Shown here: in pieces, positions 25,933 through 33,997 of the stretch
Layout: every line of letters starts with the position of its first letter
Position numbering within the stretch: the first letter of the stretch is position 1
NCBI RefSeq assembly: GCF_002574545.1
Contig: NZ_NUGT01000017.1
Coordinates: forward strand, 69,571 to 133,570
Length of the DNA: 64,000 nucleotides
DNA from: Bacillus sp. AFS055030
GTDB lineage: Bacteria > Bacillota > Bacilli > Bacillales > Bacillaceae_G
Reading direction: 5' to 3'
Position numbers and translations under genes: made by a program
The notes under the pieces: generated by a model
What the model was told of the DNA's origin: nothing
Seen by the model: only the letters and a program-made list of their open reading frames with translations
The model's database searches: none

Positions 25933-26058
25933 ATTACGCTTTTATGAATCGTTGATCTATCGGTGAAATTTTTTGATAAGATGTTTAAAGCTGAAAAGAG
26001 CTTTAGAAAATTATGTATATTATATTGTATGAAATATACATAAGAATCCTCGATACCT

Positions 26059-26490
26059 TTATACTAGTGGTCTATCGATCAGAGTTGCAAATTCAAGATT
26101 ATGCTCATGATCATCGTTAATTGTTGTCATTCCTTTGACAAAGTGAACATGCTTTCCGTTTCCTACCGGAATAGGGGGACCTGTTTCAATAATAACTTCG
26201 TGATGATGATCGAGAAAATCTGTATTTACTACAATTCGATGGATATGACTATGTCTTCCTACGGGAATGACTTCACTTGTAACGCCAGCAAAACGATGAT
26301 TATGTCGGTCGTCACCTTCTTCTGCCAGTTTAGTACTTGCAACAAATTCATGTACATGTGTTTGTGGTTTTTCTTCTTTGTGTTCTACTTCTTTCTCTGT
26401 TGTAGGCTCTCTTTCATTTTCTTCATTAAACTCCCTTTCTCTTTCTTTCTCCCTTAATCTTCTTCGATATTCAAATGGGTCCCTTTTCAT
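26059..26490 (-). CDS. ymaF: YmaF family protein
   Basis: 143 residues. A very basic and acidic N-terminal 60 residues (R-R-R-L-R-E-K-E-R-E-R-E...) probably forms a charged helix or disordered tail. It is followed by a His-rich C-terminal domain with H-N-H-R-F-A-G-V-T-S-E-V-I-P and H-S-H-I-H-R-I, typical of YmaF-like proteins often seen on spores; function unknown. I start at 26490, where AAGGGGG precedes ATG at 9 bases; the ATG at 26532 lacks a clear SD and adds 14 residues. It stands alone on the minus strand. Confidence 0.75.
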   Translation of the reverse strand: MKRDPFEYRRRLREKEREREFNEENEREPTTEKEVEHKEEKPQTHVHEFVASTKLAEEGDDRHNHRFAGVTSEVIPVGRHSHIHRIVVNTDFLDHHHEVIIETGPPIPVGNGKHVHFVKGMTTINDDHEHNLEFATLIDRPLV

Positions 26491-26665
26491 AAATTGACGC
26501 CCCCTTCGATAAAGATTGTCTTCCTTTTTCATCTTATTAGTACAGGTAAATAAATATGTTTATTATACGCGCATATTTAGAATGTAATTTCATTTGGGAA
26601 TATTGAAATACTTTCATAAAATAAGTAAAATGGAATAAATAATTACAAAAAGAAGGTTTGTTTAG

Positions 26666-27130
26666 ATGGATACTTTTGATTTGAAAATTATTAATCGTTT
26701 AATGGATAATTCTAGAATAAAATGGGCTGATTTAGCTAGTGGGATTGGCTTGTCAGCTCCGGCAACGGCTGACCGAGTTAACAGATTAGTCGAACAAGGT
26801 GTGATTAAAGGATTTGGTGTTTTAATTGATTCAGAAAAAGTTGGGAGTGAATTAACAGCATTTGTAGCAGTCTCACTTGAGCGACCTGAAAATAGAGCAC
26901 CATTTTTAGAACTTGTTAATCAATTAGAGGAAGTACAGGAATGTCACCATATTGCTGGTGAAGATGATTATTTACTAAAAATAAGAAGTAGGAATACAAA
27001 AGACTTGGATCGTGTAATTAGTCATGAAATAAAAGGAATAAAGGGTGTAATAAGAACAAAGACAACAATTGTAATGGATACAACGAAGGAAACATTTCGA
27101 CTTCCATTACAAAAACATAAATTTCGATAG
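26666..27130 (+). CDS. Lrp/AsnC family transcriptional regulator
   Basis: 154 residues. N-terminal winged helix (D-T-F-D-L-K-I-I-N-R-L-M-D-N-S-R ... G-L-S-A-P-A-T-A-D-R-V-N-R-L-V-E-Q-G-V-I-K-G-F-G-V) and C-terminal RAM amino-acid-binding domain with G-E-D-D-Y-L-L-K. Directly upstream, by 15 bases, of a LysE-type exporter, so it most likely senses an amino acid and switches on its export. SD AGAAGG lies before ATG 26666. Confidence 0.92.
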   Translation: MDTFDLKIINRLMDNSRIKWADLASGIGLSAPATADRVNRLVEQGVIKGFGVLIDSEKVGSELTAFVAVSLERPENRAPFLELVNQLEEVQECHHIAGEDDYLLKIRSRNTKDLDRVISHEIKGIKGVIRTKTTIVMDTTKETFRLPLQKHKFR

Positions 27131-27145
27131 GGTAGGGAGGGTAAT

Positions 27146-27760
27146 ATGAACCTTGAATTTTATTTTAAAGGATTATTAATTGGCCTATCAATTGCTGCAC
27201 CTGTTGGACCAATTGGAGTACTGTGTATCCGTAGAACGCTAGCGTATGGGCGGATGGTTGGTTTAGTTTCTGGTCTTGGGGCTGCGACTGCTGATGGTAT
27301 TTATGGGTTAATTGCAGGCTTTGGATTAACTGTCATTACGAATTTTTTAATTGGTCAACATTTTTGGATACAGTTAATCGGGGGCTTTTTTCTATGCTAT
27401 TTAGGTGTAAAAACACTTATTTCAAAAGCCAGCTTTACTCAATCTGATACGCAGAAGAAAAATATGTTTAATGCATTTTTATCCGTTTTATTTTTAACGC
27501 TAACAAACCCAATGACGATTTTATCATTTATCGCCATCTTTGCAGGATTAGGAATTTCTAGTTCAGGTAGTAATATTGTTTCTTCCGTCATTTTAGTATT
27601 AGGTGTTTTTTGTGGTTCAAGTTTATGGTGGGTCATATTAAGCACTGGTGTGGGACTATTTAGAACTCGAATTAATAATCGTTCTTTAACAGTAATTAAC
27701 CGTTTGTCAGGTATTATCATACTTATTTTTGGTGGTATAGCTTTATACGGATTAATGTAA
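27146..27760 (+). CDS. LysE family amino acid exporter
   Basis: 204 residues, about six membrane segments. The family motif G-L-S-I-A-A-P-V-G-P-I-G-V-L-C-I-R-R-T-L (split at about 13-32) is textbook, followed by G-G-F-F-L-C-Y-L-G-V-K-T-L. LysE/RhtB proteins pump out amino acids such as lysine, threonine or homoserine; the substrate cannot be read. It is paired with the Lrp-type regulator upstream and preceded by GGGAGGG. No convincing terminator follows; the next gene has its own promoter. Confidence 0.9.
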   Translation: MNLEFYFKGLLIGLSIAAPVGPIGVLCIRRTLAYGRMVGLVSGLGAATADGIYGLIAGFGLTVITNFLIGQHFWIQLIGGFFLCYLGVKTLISKASFTQSDTQKKNMFNAFLSVLFLTLTNPMTILSFIAIFAGLGISSSGSNIVSSVILVLGVFCGSSLWWVILSTGVGLFRTRINNRSLTVINRLSGIIILIFGGIALYGLM

Positions 27761-27842
27761 AGTAACTGTGAGAAGGTATAGAATCGAACGGGTAGTTTTT
27801 TATTTATTATATCGATTATCAATTTGTGTAATATAATTCTTA

Positions 27843-27879
27843 TTGACAATTAATAAAAGTTGTAACTATAATAGTTACA
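27843..27879 (+). promoter_or_regulatory. promoter and operator 1 of the Rrf2 gene
   Basis: TTGACA (27843-27848), 18 bases, TATAAT (27867-27872). The -10 lies in the centre of a perfect odd palindrome TGTAACTATAATAGTTACA (27861-27879), so a bound repressor would cover the promoter. Confidence 0.85.
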
Positions 27880-27895
27880 TCGGAGGTTGAATCAA

Positions 27896-28324
27896 ATGAA
27901 AATCAGTAGTCGTTTTACTGTTGCTGTTCATATTTTATCTTTGGTCACGATTGAGAATAGTTCACTTTGTACTTCTGAATGGATTGCAGGAAGTGTAAAT
28001 ACAAATCCGGTCGTAATTAGAAGAGTAATGGGAAAACTAAAGAATGCTGGCTTAATTCAAGTCCGTCGAGGAACCGGTGGAGCTACACTTCACAAGCCTT
28101 TAAATGAAATTACTCTTTTAGATGTTTATAGAGCGGTGGAAGTTGTAGAAGAAGGAGAACTTTTTCAATTTCATGAGAAACCGAATCCGAATTGTCCAGT
28201 CGGCGCAAATATTCAGGCAGTGCTGGAACTGATCTTAAATCGAGCACAAGAAGCTATGGAAAAAATACTGGATGAAGTCACTATGGAAGAATTAGTAACA
28301 GTATTAAGCAAAAAAATTGGATAA
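27896..28324 (+). CDS. ywnA: Rrf2 family transcriptional regulator, YwnA type
   Basis: 142 residues. Rrf2 winged helix: I-S-S-R-F-T-V-A-V-H-I-L-S-L, S-E-W-I-A-G-S-V-N-T-N-P-V-V-I-R-R-V-M (recognition region) and the wing R-R-G-T-G-G-A. Only one Cys-containing stretch follows (N-P-N-C-P-V-G), so the three-Cys Fe-S site of IscR/NsrR is missing; a single-Cys or ligand sensor is more likely. ATG 27896 is 9 bases after CGGAGG. Three matching palindromes flank it, and the adjacent gene is a YwnB-like protein, as in B. subtilis ywnA-ywnB. Confidence 0.88.
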   Translation: MKISSRFTVAVHILSLVTIENSSLCTSEWIAGSVNTNPVVIRRVMGKLKNAGLIQVRRGTGGATLHKPLNEITLLDVYRAVEVVEEGELFQFHEKPNPNCPVGANIQAVLELILNRAQEAMEKILDEVTMEELVTVLSKKIG

Positions 28325-28350
28325 TATCATTCAATTTTTTTTATCACAGA

Positions 28351-28369
28351 TGTAACTATTATTGTTACA
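28351..28369 (+). promoter_or_regulatory. YwnA-type operator 2
   Basis: TGTAACTATTATTGTTACA matches operator 1 at 27861 except in the inner bases. It lies between the Rrf2 gene and the ywnB-like gene. Confidence 0.75.
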
Positions 28370-28397
28370 TCTATATATCATATTTTTTTAAGTGTGT

Positions 28398-28416
28398 TGT
28401 GACTATTTAAGTTACA
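28398..28416 (+). promoter_or_regulatory. YwnA-type operator 3
   Basis: TGTGACTATTTAAGTTACA, a third, weaker 19-bp match whose start lies 47 bases after that of operator 2 and about 55 bases upstream of the ywnB-like start codon. Confidence 0.65.
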
Positions 28417-28471
28417 ACAAAGGGATCAAATTATCAAACAATTTATTAAACAATTTAGGAGGAAGAAAACG

Positions 28472-29113
28472 ATGAAAATTGGTATTATTGGAGCAACAGG
28501 AAAAGCAGGAAATTTAATTTTAGGGGAAGCATTGGAAAGAGGGCATGAAGTAACAGCGATCGTAAGAAATGCTTCTAAATTAACAAATAAAGAAGTAACC
28601 GTAATGGAAAAGGATTTATTCGACTTAAATTCAACTGACTTAAAACAATTTGATGTTGTTGTAAATGCATTTAAAGCAGCTGAGGGTCAAGAGCATCTTT
28701 ATATTGAAGCTGGAAATGTTTTAATCAATGCTTTAAAAGGTGTTAAAGATACTAGATTAATAGTAGTTGGTGGAGCAGGAAGCTTGTATGTTGATGAAGA
28801 AAAAACGACTCAATTAGTTGACACTCCTCAATTTCCAAAAGAATATTTTGCCACTGCATCAAATATGGCAAAAGGTCTTCAAGACTTGCAAAAAGTAACT
28901 GATGTGAAGTGGACGTTTATTAGTCCGGCTGCATTTTTTGATCCAAACGGAAAGCGAACTGGCTCATATCAAAAAGGAAAAGACAATTTTATTGTTAATA
29001 AAAAAGGGGATAGCTATGTAAGTTATGCTGACTATGCCATTGCATTGTTAGATGAGATTGAAAATCCACAACATATTAATGAACGATTTACATTGGTTTC
29101 TGAAGCTGAATAA
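28472..29113 (+). CDS. ywnB: NAD(P)H-binding SDR-like protein, YwnB type
   Basis: 213 residues. N-terminal G-A-T-G-K-A-G dinucleotide loop (M-K-I-G-I-I-G-A-T-G-K-A-G-N-L-I), then A-I-V-R-N-A-S-K-L for the 2'-phosphate of NADPH; it belongs to the atypical short-chain dehydrogenase/NmrA-like group. No catalytic Tyr-x-x-x-Lys is evident, so it may be a redox sensor or reductase. SD AGGAGG precedes ATG 28472. It lies just after two operators matching the one that overlaps the Rrf2 promoter, so it is the likely regulated target. Confidence 0.85.
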   Translation: MKIGIIGATGKAGNLILGEALERGHEVTAIVRNASKLTNKEVTVMEKDLFDLNSTDLKQFDVVVNAFKAAEGQEHLYIEAGNVLINALKGVKDTRLIVVGGAGSLYVDEEKTTQLVDTPQFPKEYFATASNMAKGLQDLQKVTDVKWTFISPAAFFDPNGKRTGSYQKGKDNFIVNKKGDSYVSYADYAIALLDEIENPQHINERFTLVSEAE

Positions 29114-29123
29114 GAAAAATGAT

Positions 29124-29148
29124 GCGATTCTTTATGAGAATCGCTTTT
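29124..29148 (+). terminator. terminator of ywnB
   Basis: GCGATTCT (29124-29131) pairs with AGAATCGC (29137-29144), followed by TTTT. Confidence 0.85.
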
Positions 29149-29202
29149 CTTATTTATAGAAATAAAAATGGACTCCATAAGTATAGGTCCAACGATTATT
29201 AC

Positions 29203-29835
29203 CTAAATTTGTTTCTTTTTATAACTATAAAAATACATACTTAGAGGCCACCAAATAACTGCAAAAATTGGATAGACAGCCCAAATTGTTTCTGGAGATG
29301 AGATGATATTTACAATAATAAAGAAAATACTGATTAATATGCTAGCTGTAAACGAAAATGATACAAACGATTGTCTTTTCGCATGATAAATAGATAATGG
29401 CCACCAAATGATTGCAAACGCTGGATAAATGACCCAAGGATAATTTGGAGATACGATAAAATTTATAAACGCATAGTATGCGATTGTAATGAAACTGCCA
29501 AGAAGAGCAATCGGTAATGTTCTAGCTTTTTTACCTAAATGTATAAGAATTGGCCAACTAATAATAGGAAAGAGTGCATAGAAAAACCAAAGATAATCAG
29601 GCATGTGAATTAAGTTTTCCGTTAACAAGAAAGCAAGAAGTACGATACTACTTAAGACTGAGAATTGCTTCATCGATCTTTTTCCAATGAAATATAAACT
29701 AATTGGCCAAAATAAAATGAGAAAACAAGGGTAAATGAACCAAATCGAGCTAGGAGTTGTAATAAAATTAACTAGCATGAAAAAGACCATCGTCATAATA
29801 CAGCCTGCAGTTGCAAAACCGATATAATTTTTCAC
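29203..29835 (-). CDS. Membrane protein of four tandem 2TM repeats
   Basis: 210 residues. Four repeats of about 50 residues each consist of a hydrophobic helix, then a short loop with P-x-x-x-W-x-x-Y-P-x-F, then a second helix ending W-W-P-L-S-x-Y and a basic tail (cores near 29-51, 79-101, 129-152 and 181-203). Repeats 3 and 4 are the closest to each other; repeat 2 is the most diverged (F-P-I-I-S-W-P). The same unit ends the protein encoded upstream. No biochemical function is known. It is the last gene of a PadR-headed operon. Confidence 0.75.
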   Translation of the reverse strand: MKNYIGFATAGCIMTMVFFMLVNFITTPSSIWFIYPCFLILFWPISLYFIGKRSMKQFSVLSSIVLLAFLLTENLIHMPDYLWFFYALFPIISWPILIHLGKKARTLPIALLGSFITIAYYAFINFIVSPNYPWVIYPAFAIIWWPLSIYHAKRQSFVSFSFTASILISIFFIIVNIISSPETIWAVYPIFAVIWWPLSMYFYSYKKKQI

Positions 29836-29846
29836 TTTTCTTCACC

Positions 29847-30251
29847 TCACTTTTTACGTTGCCAGTAGAAATACATTGAAAGAGGCCACCATAATAGGCC
29901 AAACGTAGGGTATACAAACCATATAGTCTCTGGAGTGTAGTAAAAATTAATAAATAAGAATAAAGCGATTAGTAAGCCACTTCCCCATATTGAATAGGAT
30001 AAATTTAGTTTTGCAAAATTTGCTTTTTTGCTATCTGTTTTTTTAACACCAAGTTCTCTCTTTAATTCCTCAATGTCACCAAACTCTACAATCGCTTTGT
30101 TTACAGCATCTTCTTCTTCCTTACCATTTTCCATTAAAAACATGACTTTTTCTTCTAAGTTTTGAATAATCTCTTGTTTAACGATTTCTGATTGTTCAGT
30201 TTTAGGAACATCTTTAAATAGTTCTTCAATATGATTTCTTATTTTTTTCAT
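29847..30251 (-). CDS. HAAS/permease-prefix-like protein with a C-terminal 2TM unit
   Basis: 134 residues. N-terminal helical domain, cytosolic, with E-I-V-K-Q-E-I-I-Q-N-L-E-E-K and D-A-V-N-K-A-I-V-E-F-G-D-I-E-E-L-K, the pattern of the HAAS/DUF1700-type domains that accompany PadR regulators. The C-terminus (about 88-134) is one 2TM unit with P-E-T-I-W-F-V-Y-P and W-W-P-L-S-M-Y-F, the same unit repeated four times in the neighbour. It overlaps the PadR stop by one base. Possibly an anti-regulator or a membrane anchor for PadR; this is inference. Confidence 0.78.
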   Translation of the reverse strand: MKKIRNHIEELFKDVPKTEQSEIVKQEIIQNLEEKVMFLMENGKEEEDAVNKAIVEFGDIEELKRELGVKKTDSKKANFAKLNLSYSIWGSGLLIALFLFINFYYTPETIWFVYPTFGLLWWPLSMYFYWQRKK

Positions 30252-30577
30252 TATTTCTCCTCCATGAATAGATTAATAATTTCTTTTACTTCTTGCCATT
30301 CTTTTACTAATTCACTTAAATATGCTTTACCTAATGAAGTGATTTTGTAATATTTTCTTTTTCCACCGTGTGTAATATCACCAAAATAAGCTTCCACTAA
30401 TTCCTTTTTTTCTAAGCGCTGGAATACAGCGTATAATGTTGCTTCTTTTATTTGAAACCGATTGTCTGTCCGTAATCCAATTTCTTGAGAAATTTCATAT
30501 CCATAGCGATCTTTCTCAGAAATGAGTTTTAATATAATTGAGTCAAGATGTCCACGAATGATGTCGCTTCTAACCAT
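30251..30577 (-). CDS. PadR family transcriptional regulator
   Basis: 108 residues. The PadR winged helix is clear: V-R-S-D-I-I-R-G-H-L-D-S-I-I-L-K-L-I, R-Y-G-Y-E-I-S-Q, E-A-T-L-Y-A-V-F-Q-R-L-E-K-K-E-L-V-E-A-Y-F, and G-G-K-R-K-Y-Y-K-I-T in the wing. I start at 30577; GTG 30592 would add five residues and has an SD directly against it. An 11-bp inverted repeat about 40 bases upstream is its probable autoregulatory operator. Heads an operon with the HAAS and 2TM-repeat membrane genes. Confidence 0.88.
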   Translation of the reverse strand: MVRSDIIRGHLDSIILKLISEKDRYGYEISQEIGLRTDNRFQIKEATLYAVFQRLEKKELVEAYFGDITHGGKRKYYKITSLGKAYLSELVKEWQEVKEIINLFMEEK

Positions 30578-30614
30578 AATCCACCTATTCACCTTCTATA
30601 ACATTATTCTATCT

Positions 30615-30646
30615 GATAGAGTAATGTTAACAATAATTACTCTATC
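30615..30646 (-). promoter_or_regulatory. probable PadR operator
   Basis: Perfect inverted repeat GATAGAGTAAT (30615-30625) / ATTACTCTATC (30636-30646) with a 10-base centre, upstream of padR. Confidence 0.75.
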
Positions 30647-30749
30647 TGTCAAAGTAATTTTATGTGATTTTGTTTATGACTATTCGAGTGAAGTGAATAA
30701 GCCCTTCCAAAGTTTAAAAAAATTTTTTCCTCGTCCCTGCTTTACTATA

Positions 30750-30776
30750 TGTCACATTTTTTGTATTTCATTCGTC
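30750..30776 (+). promoter_or_regulatory. ECF41 sigma promoter
   Basis: TGTCACA (30750-30756), exactly 16 bases, CGTC (30773-30776). This equals the published ECF41 consensus TGTCACA-N16-CGTC as I remember it. It precedes the oxidoreductase-sigma operon, implying autoregulation by the sigma factor at 32139. Confidence 0.9.
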
Positions 30777-30813
30777 TTAATTAGTGAAGAAAAAGAAAGG
30801 GAGAGATCAAATT

Positions 30814-32118
30814 ATGAAATTTAATCAAATAAATGGTTATCAGAAGTGGGATGTTACTGTATTAGGTGGTGGCATTGCTGGATTAACTGCATCAATTTAC
30901 TTAGCTCAAGCAGGTAAAAAAGTACTTCTAATAGATAAGGCATCTAAATTAGGCGGAAGAGGAATCTCTAATTCAATTGGCGATGCACATTTAAATCTTG
31001 GAGCCCACGCATTATATACAAACTGTATCGAAATATTAAATGAAGTAGGTGTTACTGTTTCAGGCAGTGTTCCAAAATTGAGTGGTGCATTTATTTTTGG
31101 AAATCAATCTAATCAAATGAAAATAATCGATGCATTTAATTTATTTTTAGGTAATCATTTAAAATGGAAAGAAAAAATGGAATTTATTCGATTTTACCGA
31201 CATATTCGTAAAATGGATTTAGAGGAAATCAATCATATTAGTTTAGAAGAATATTTAAATAGAAAAATAACAAGTTATCGTGTAAAGAATTTAATTTTAA
31301 CTTTTATACGTGTAGCTACTTTTACAAGTAATTCTGAATTGATCAGTGCAGGGGTGGCAATTGGTCAGCTTCGTAGTGCGAAAGTCATCTATATAAACGG
31401 AGGATGGCAATCAATTGTTAATGACCTAACTAAAAAGGCTAGTCAACTTGGTGTTACGATTCAAAATAGTACAGTAGTTTCCAAAATTACTGGCTCTTTT
31501 CCAAATATAAATCTTATTTTGAAGAATGATACTACGATTAACACTAGCTGTTTGTTATCGACAATTAATCCAATTGATTTAGTTAAGTTAATAGATGGGC
31601 CAATCGCAGATTCGTTTTCACAAAAATGTAATCAAATGATACCAGTAAAAGCTGCATGTCTTGATCTTGTAATGAATGGTTTACCAAATCCCAAACTAAA
31701 CTTTGCTTTAGGTGTTGATCAACCTTGGTATTTTTCAAATCATTCATCGGTAGCTAAATTATCGAATAAAGAAGGCGAAATTGTAGTTCATCTAATGAAA
31801 TATTTGAACTCGGTCAACGAAACAGATTCATCAAAAGACGAGGAAGAATTAGAAGGTGTACTTGATTTACTGCAACCAGGTTGGAGGGACTATGTCATTT
31901 CTCGACGCTATTTACCAAAGCTTATTGTTTCCAACGACATAAAAAAACCATTTCATAAATTAGACAACAATGTAACAAATAATGAATTTGGCTCAGAAGG
32001 CATTTATGTTGCAGGTGACTGGGTAGGGGAGAAAGAGCTTCTATTAAATGCATCACTAACGAGTGTTAAAAATGCTACTAAACTAATAAATGAGAAGCTA
32101 GAACTTCAACTAATCTAA
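30814..32118 (+). CDS. FAD-dependent oxidoreductase (phytoene desaturase-like)
   Basis: 434 residues. N-terminal FAD site V-T-V-L-G-G-G-I-A-G-L-T-A-S-I-Y-L-A-Q-A-G-K-K-V and then K-L-G-G-R-G, plus the C-terminal G-I-Y-V-A-G-D-W-V flavin motif of the amine oxidase/phytoene desaturase superfamily. The substrate is not predictable. ATG 30814 follows AAGGGAGAG at 8 bases; an earlier in-frame ATG at 30784 lacks an SD. It is the first gene after an ECF41 promoter and is followed 20 bases later by the ECF41 sigma gene. ECF41 sigmas usually neighbour a small oxidoreductase or carboxymuconolactone decarboxylase, so this FAD enzyme is an unusual partner. Confidence 0.85.
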   Translation: MKFNQINGYQKWDVTVLGGGIAGLTASIYLAQAGKKVLLIDKASKLGGRGISNSIGDAHLNLGAHALYTNCIEILNEVGVTVSGSVPKLSGAFIFGNQSNQMKIIDAFNLFLGNHLKWKEKMEFIRFYRHIRKMDLEEINHISLEEYLNRKITSYRVKNLILTFIRVATFTSNSELISAGVAIGQLRSAKVIYINGGWQSIVNDLTKKASQLGVTIQNSTVVSKITGSFPNINLILKNDTTINTSCLLSTINPIDLVKLIDGPIADSFSQKCNQMIPVKAACLDLVMNGLPNPKLNFALGVDQPWYFSNHSSVAKLSNKEGEIVVHLMKYLNSVNETDSSKDEEELEGVLDLLQPGWRDYVISRRYLPKLIVSNDIKKPFHKLDNNVTNNEFGSEGIYVAGDWVGEKELLLNASLTSVKNATKLINEKLELQLI

Positions 32119-32138
32119 AATAGAGGAGAAGATACTTT

Positions 32139-33023
32139 ATGGAAGTAGATGATCTATATTCTCAATATAAACCACTTTTATTTTCAATAGGGTATAGTAT
32201 GCTAGGAACGGTTGAGGATTCGGAGGATTTGGTACAGGATACTTTTCTCACAGTTCAAAAGATGAATCAGTCACTTACAAAAGAAGAGCCGAATAATATA
32301 AAAGCATTCTTATGTAAAATTATGACAAACCGTTGCTTGGATTTATTAAAATCCTCAAAATATAAACGCGAGGTATATATAGGACCGTGGCTTCCTGAAC
32401 CGATTATTCAAAACTTACCAGAAGATTTACATGATGATCCGATTGAAAAGATGATTTTAGATGAAACGATAACTTACGCATTTTTAGTTTTACTTGAACA
32501 GTTAAATCCAACCGAAAGAGCAGTATTTGTATTGCGTGAAGCTTTTTTGTTTGATTTTCGTACTATCGCAAATATTTTAAATAAATCAGAATTGAATTGC
32601 CGTAAAATATTCAGTAGACTTCAACGCAAAGTCCAAAGCAAGGGAGTAGTTGAAAAACGAAATCTAAACCAAGAGCTAGCCATTGCAAAACGATTTATTG
32701 AAGCTACCGAAACAGGTAATTTAGATATGCTAATATCACTTTTAACGGAAGATATCGTCCTAATTACAGACGCCGGTGGCAAAACGAAAGCTGCTCTTCG
32801 CCCAATCAATCAACAGAAAAATGTTATTGCATTCCTTTTTGGGGTAAGGAAGAAAATTAACTCGTCATCCCAAATCGAAATAGCCTTAATTAATAATCAA
32901 ATTGGTTTAATTGCTAAAAGTGAAGGCGAGGAGCCGACCATCATTTGTTTTGAAATAGAAGGAGAGTGTTATCGAAGTATTTATATGCTTCGAAATCCTG
33001 AAAAAATAAGATTTTTAGGTTGA
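32139..33023 (+). CDS. ECF41 family sigma factor with C-terminal SnoaL-like domain
   Basis: 294 residues. Sigma region 2 (about 5-75; S-E-D-L-V-Q-D-T-F-L), region 4 (about 113-165), then a 120-residue SnoaL-like extension. All three hallmarks of group ECF41 can be seen: W-L-P-E-P (84-88) in the linker, D-A-G-G-K (211-215, for DGGGR) and N-P-E-K-I (286-290, for NPDKL). In this group the fused domain replaces an anti-sigma factor and tunes activity. Operon partner is the FAD oxidoreductase; its target promoter lies at 30750. No anti-sigma gene is adjacent, as expected. Confidence 0.93.
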   Translation: MEVDDLYSQYKPLLFSIGYSMLGTVEDSEDLVQDTFLTVQKMNQSLTKEEPNNIKAFLCKIMTNRCLDLLKSSKYKREVYIGPWLPEPIIQNLPEDLHDDPIEKMILDETITYAFLVLLEQLNPTERAVFVLREAFLFDFRTIANILNKSELNCRKIFSRLQRKVQSKGVVEKRNLNQELAIAKRFIEATETGNLDMLISLLTEDIVLITDAGGKTKAALRPINQQKNVIAFLFGVRKKINSSSQIEIALINNQIGLIAKSEGEEPTIICFEIEGECYRSIYMLRNPEKIRFLG

Positions 33024-33036
33024 TAGGAATTATTAG

Positions 33037-33070
33037 AACAGGGTGTCCCGCTATGGGATTCCTTGTTTTT
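33037..33070 (+). terminator. terminator of the ECF41 operon
   Basis: AACAGGGTGTCCC (33037-33049) pairs, with one mismatch, to GGGATTCCTTGTT (33055-33067) followed by T-run. Confidence 0.8.
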
Positions 33071-33204
33071 ATTAAGTGTGAATAAGTGATTTAGCAACTC
33101 ATATGGTGTGCAAAGTAGGAATAAAAGAAAATTGGTTTTTTTCAAGAAAAGCTTTATAGTTTTAGTAGTTACTATGTTCAGATTAAAAATTATAGGAGTG
33201 TTTA

Positions 33205-33993
33205 ATGGAAACGAAAGAGTATCTAATCACGCAGCTTAATGAAATTGAAAAATGGGAAAAAGATCAAAAAAGCGTATTTTTTTGGGAGAAAATCGGAAGA
33301 ATTCCATTTATGATTTTGGATAAAATTACACCTAAGTTCATTCACGATAAGATTGGTGTTATTTTAGATGAACTATCTAAGTATGTGAATGCTGGTGGTC
33401 AATATTTAGTTAGTGTTCCGACCACTCTTTCTAGGATGAGTAAGGAACTTTCTATTAAAGAATTAACCGAAGTGGAAATGGTCAATCAACTTAGTCTTGA
33501 ACAAATGGATCTTGTTTCAAATAGTTTTTTTGCTAGTCGTAAACAATTTGCAAAGGTTCAAGGAGCAACGACCGGTATTGGTGGAATGTTTACGATTGCG
33601 ATAGATATTCCAATTTTATTAGGACTGACATTAAAGACACTTCAAGAAATAGCGATTTCTTTTGGCTATGATCCAAATGATAAAATGGAAAGAGTTTTTA
33701 TTATTAAATGCTTACAATTTACTTCAGCTGATATAGTTGGTAAAAAGGCGATATTAGAAGAGTTAACAAATATTGAAGGAAAAAAAGCCTTTTCGCAAAT
33801 TGAAGGTTGGAGAGAAGTATTTTATACATATCGTGACAACTTAGGATGGAAGAAATTGTTTCAAATGATTCCAATTGCAGGTCTAATATTTGGTGCATAT
33901 GTAAATAAACAAGCAATTGAGGATGTTGGCGAGGCTGGTAGAATGCTTTATAAAAAAAGACGAATCATGGAAAGATTGAATGATTTAGAATAA
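33205..33993 (+). CDS. EcsC family protein
   Basis: 262 residues. Family features: an N-terminal helical stretch with K-I-T-P-K-F-I-H-D-K-I, central Q-G-A-T-T-G-I-G-G-M-F-T-I-A-I-D-I-P-I-L-L-G-L-T-L-K-T-L-Q-E-I-A (a glycine-rich amphipathic/membrane segment), G-Y-D-P, and a second hydrophobic segment I-P-I-A-G-L-I-F-G-A-Y-V. EcsC proteins are linked by name to the Ecs ABC transporter of B. subtilis, but this gene stands alone; function unknown. SD TAGGAG precedes ATG 33205. Confidence 0.82.
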   Translation: METKEYLITQLNEIEKWEKDQKSVFFWEKIGRIPFMILDKITPKFIHDKIGVILDELSKYVNAGGQYLVSVPTTLSRMSKELSIKELTEVEMVNQLSLEQMDLVSNSFFASRKQFAKVQGATTGIGGMFTIAIDIPILLGLTLKTLQEIAISFGYDPNDKMERVFIIKCLQFTSADIVGKKAILEELTNIEGKKAFSQIEGWREVFYTYRDNLGWKKLFQMIPIAGLIFGAYVNKQAIEDVGEAGRMLYKKRRIMERLNDLE

Positions 33994-33997
33994 GCAG

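Noticed and set aside
26101-26457. 118-codon plus-strand frame over the ymaF gene
   Set aside because: Antisense of the His-rich coding sequence; product is Phe/Cys-rich nonsense with no SD.
30522-30824. 100-codon plus-strand frame across the padR promoter
   Set aside because: It covers the PadR operator and the ECF41 promoter, and has no SD.
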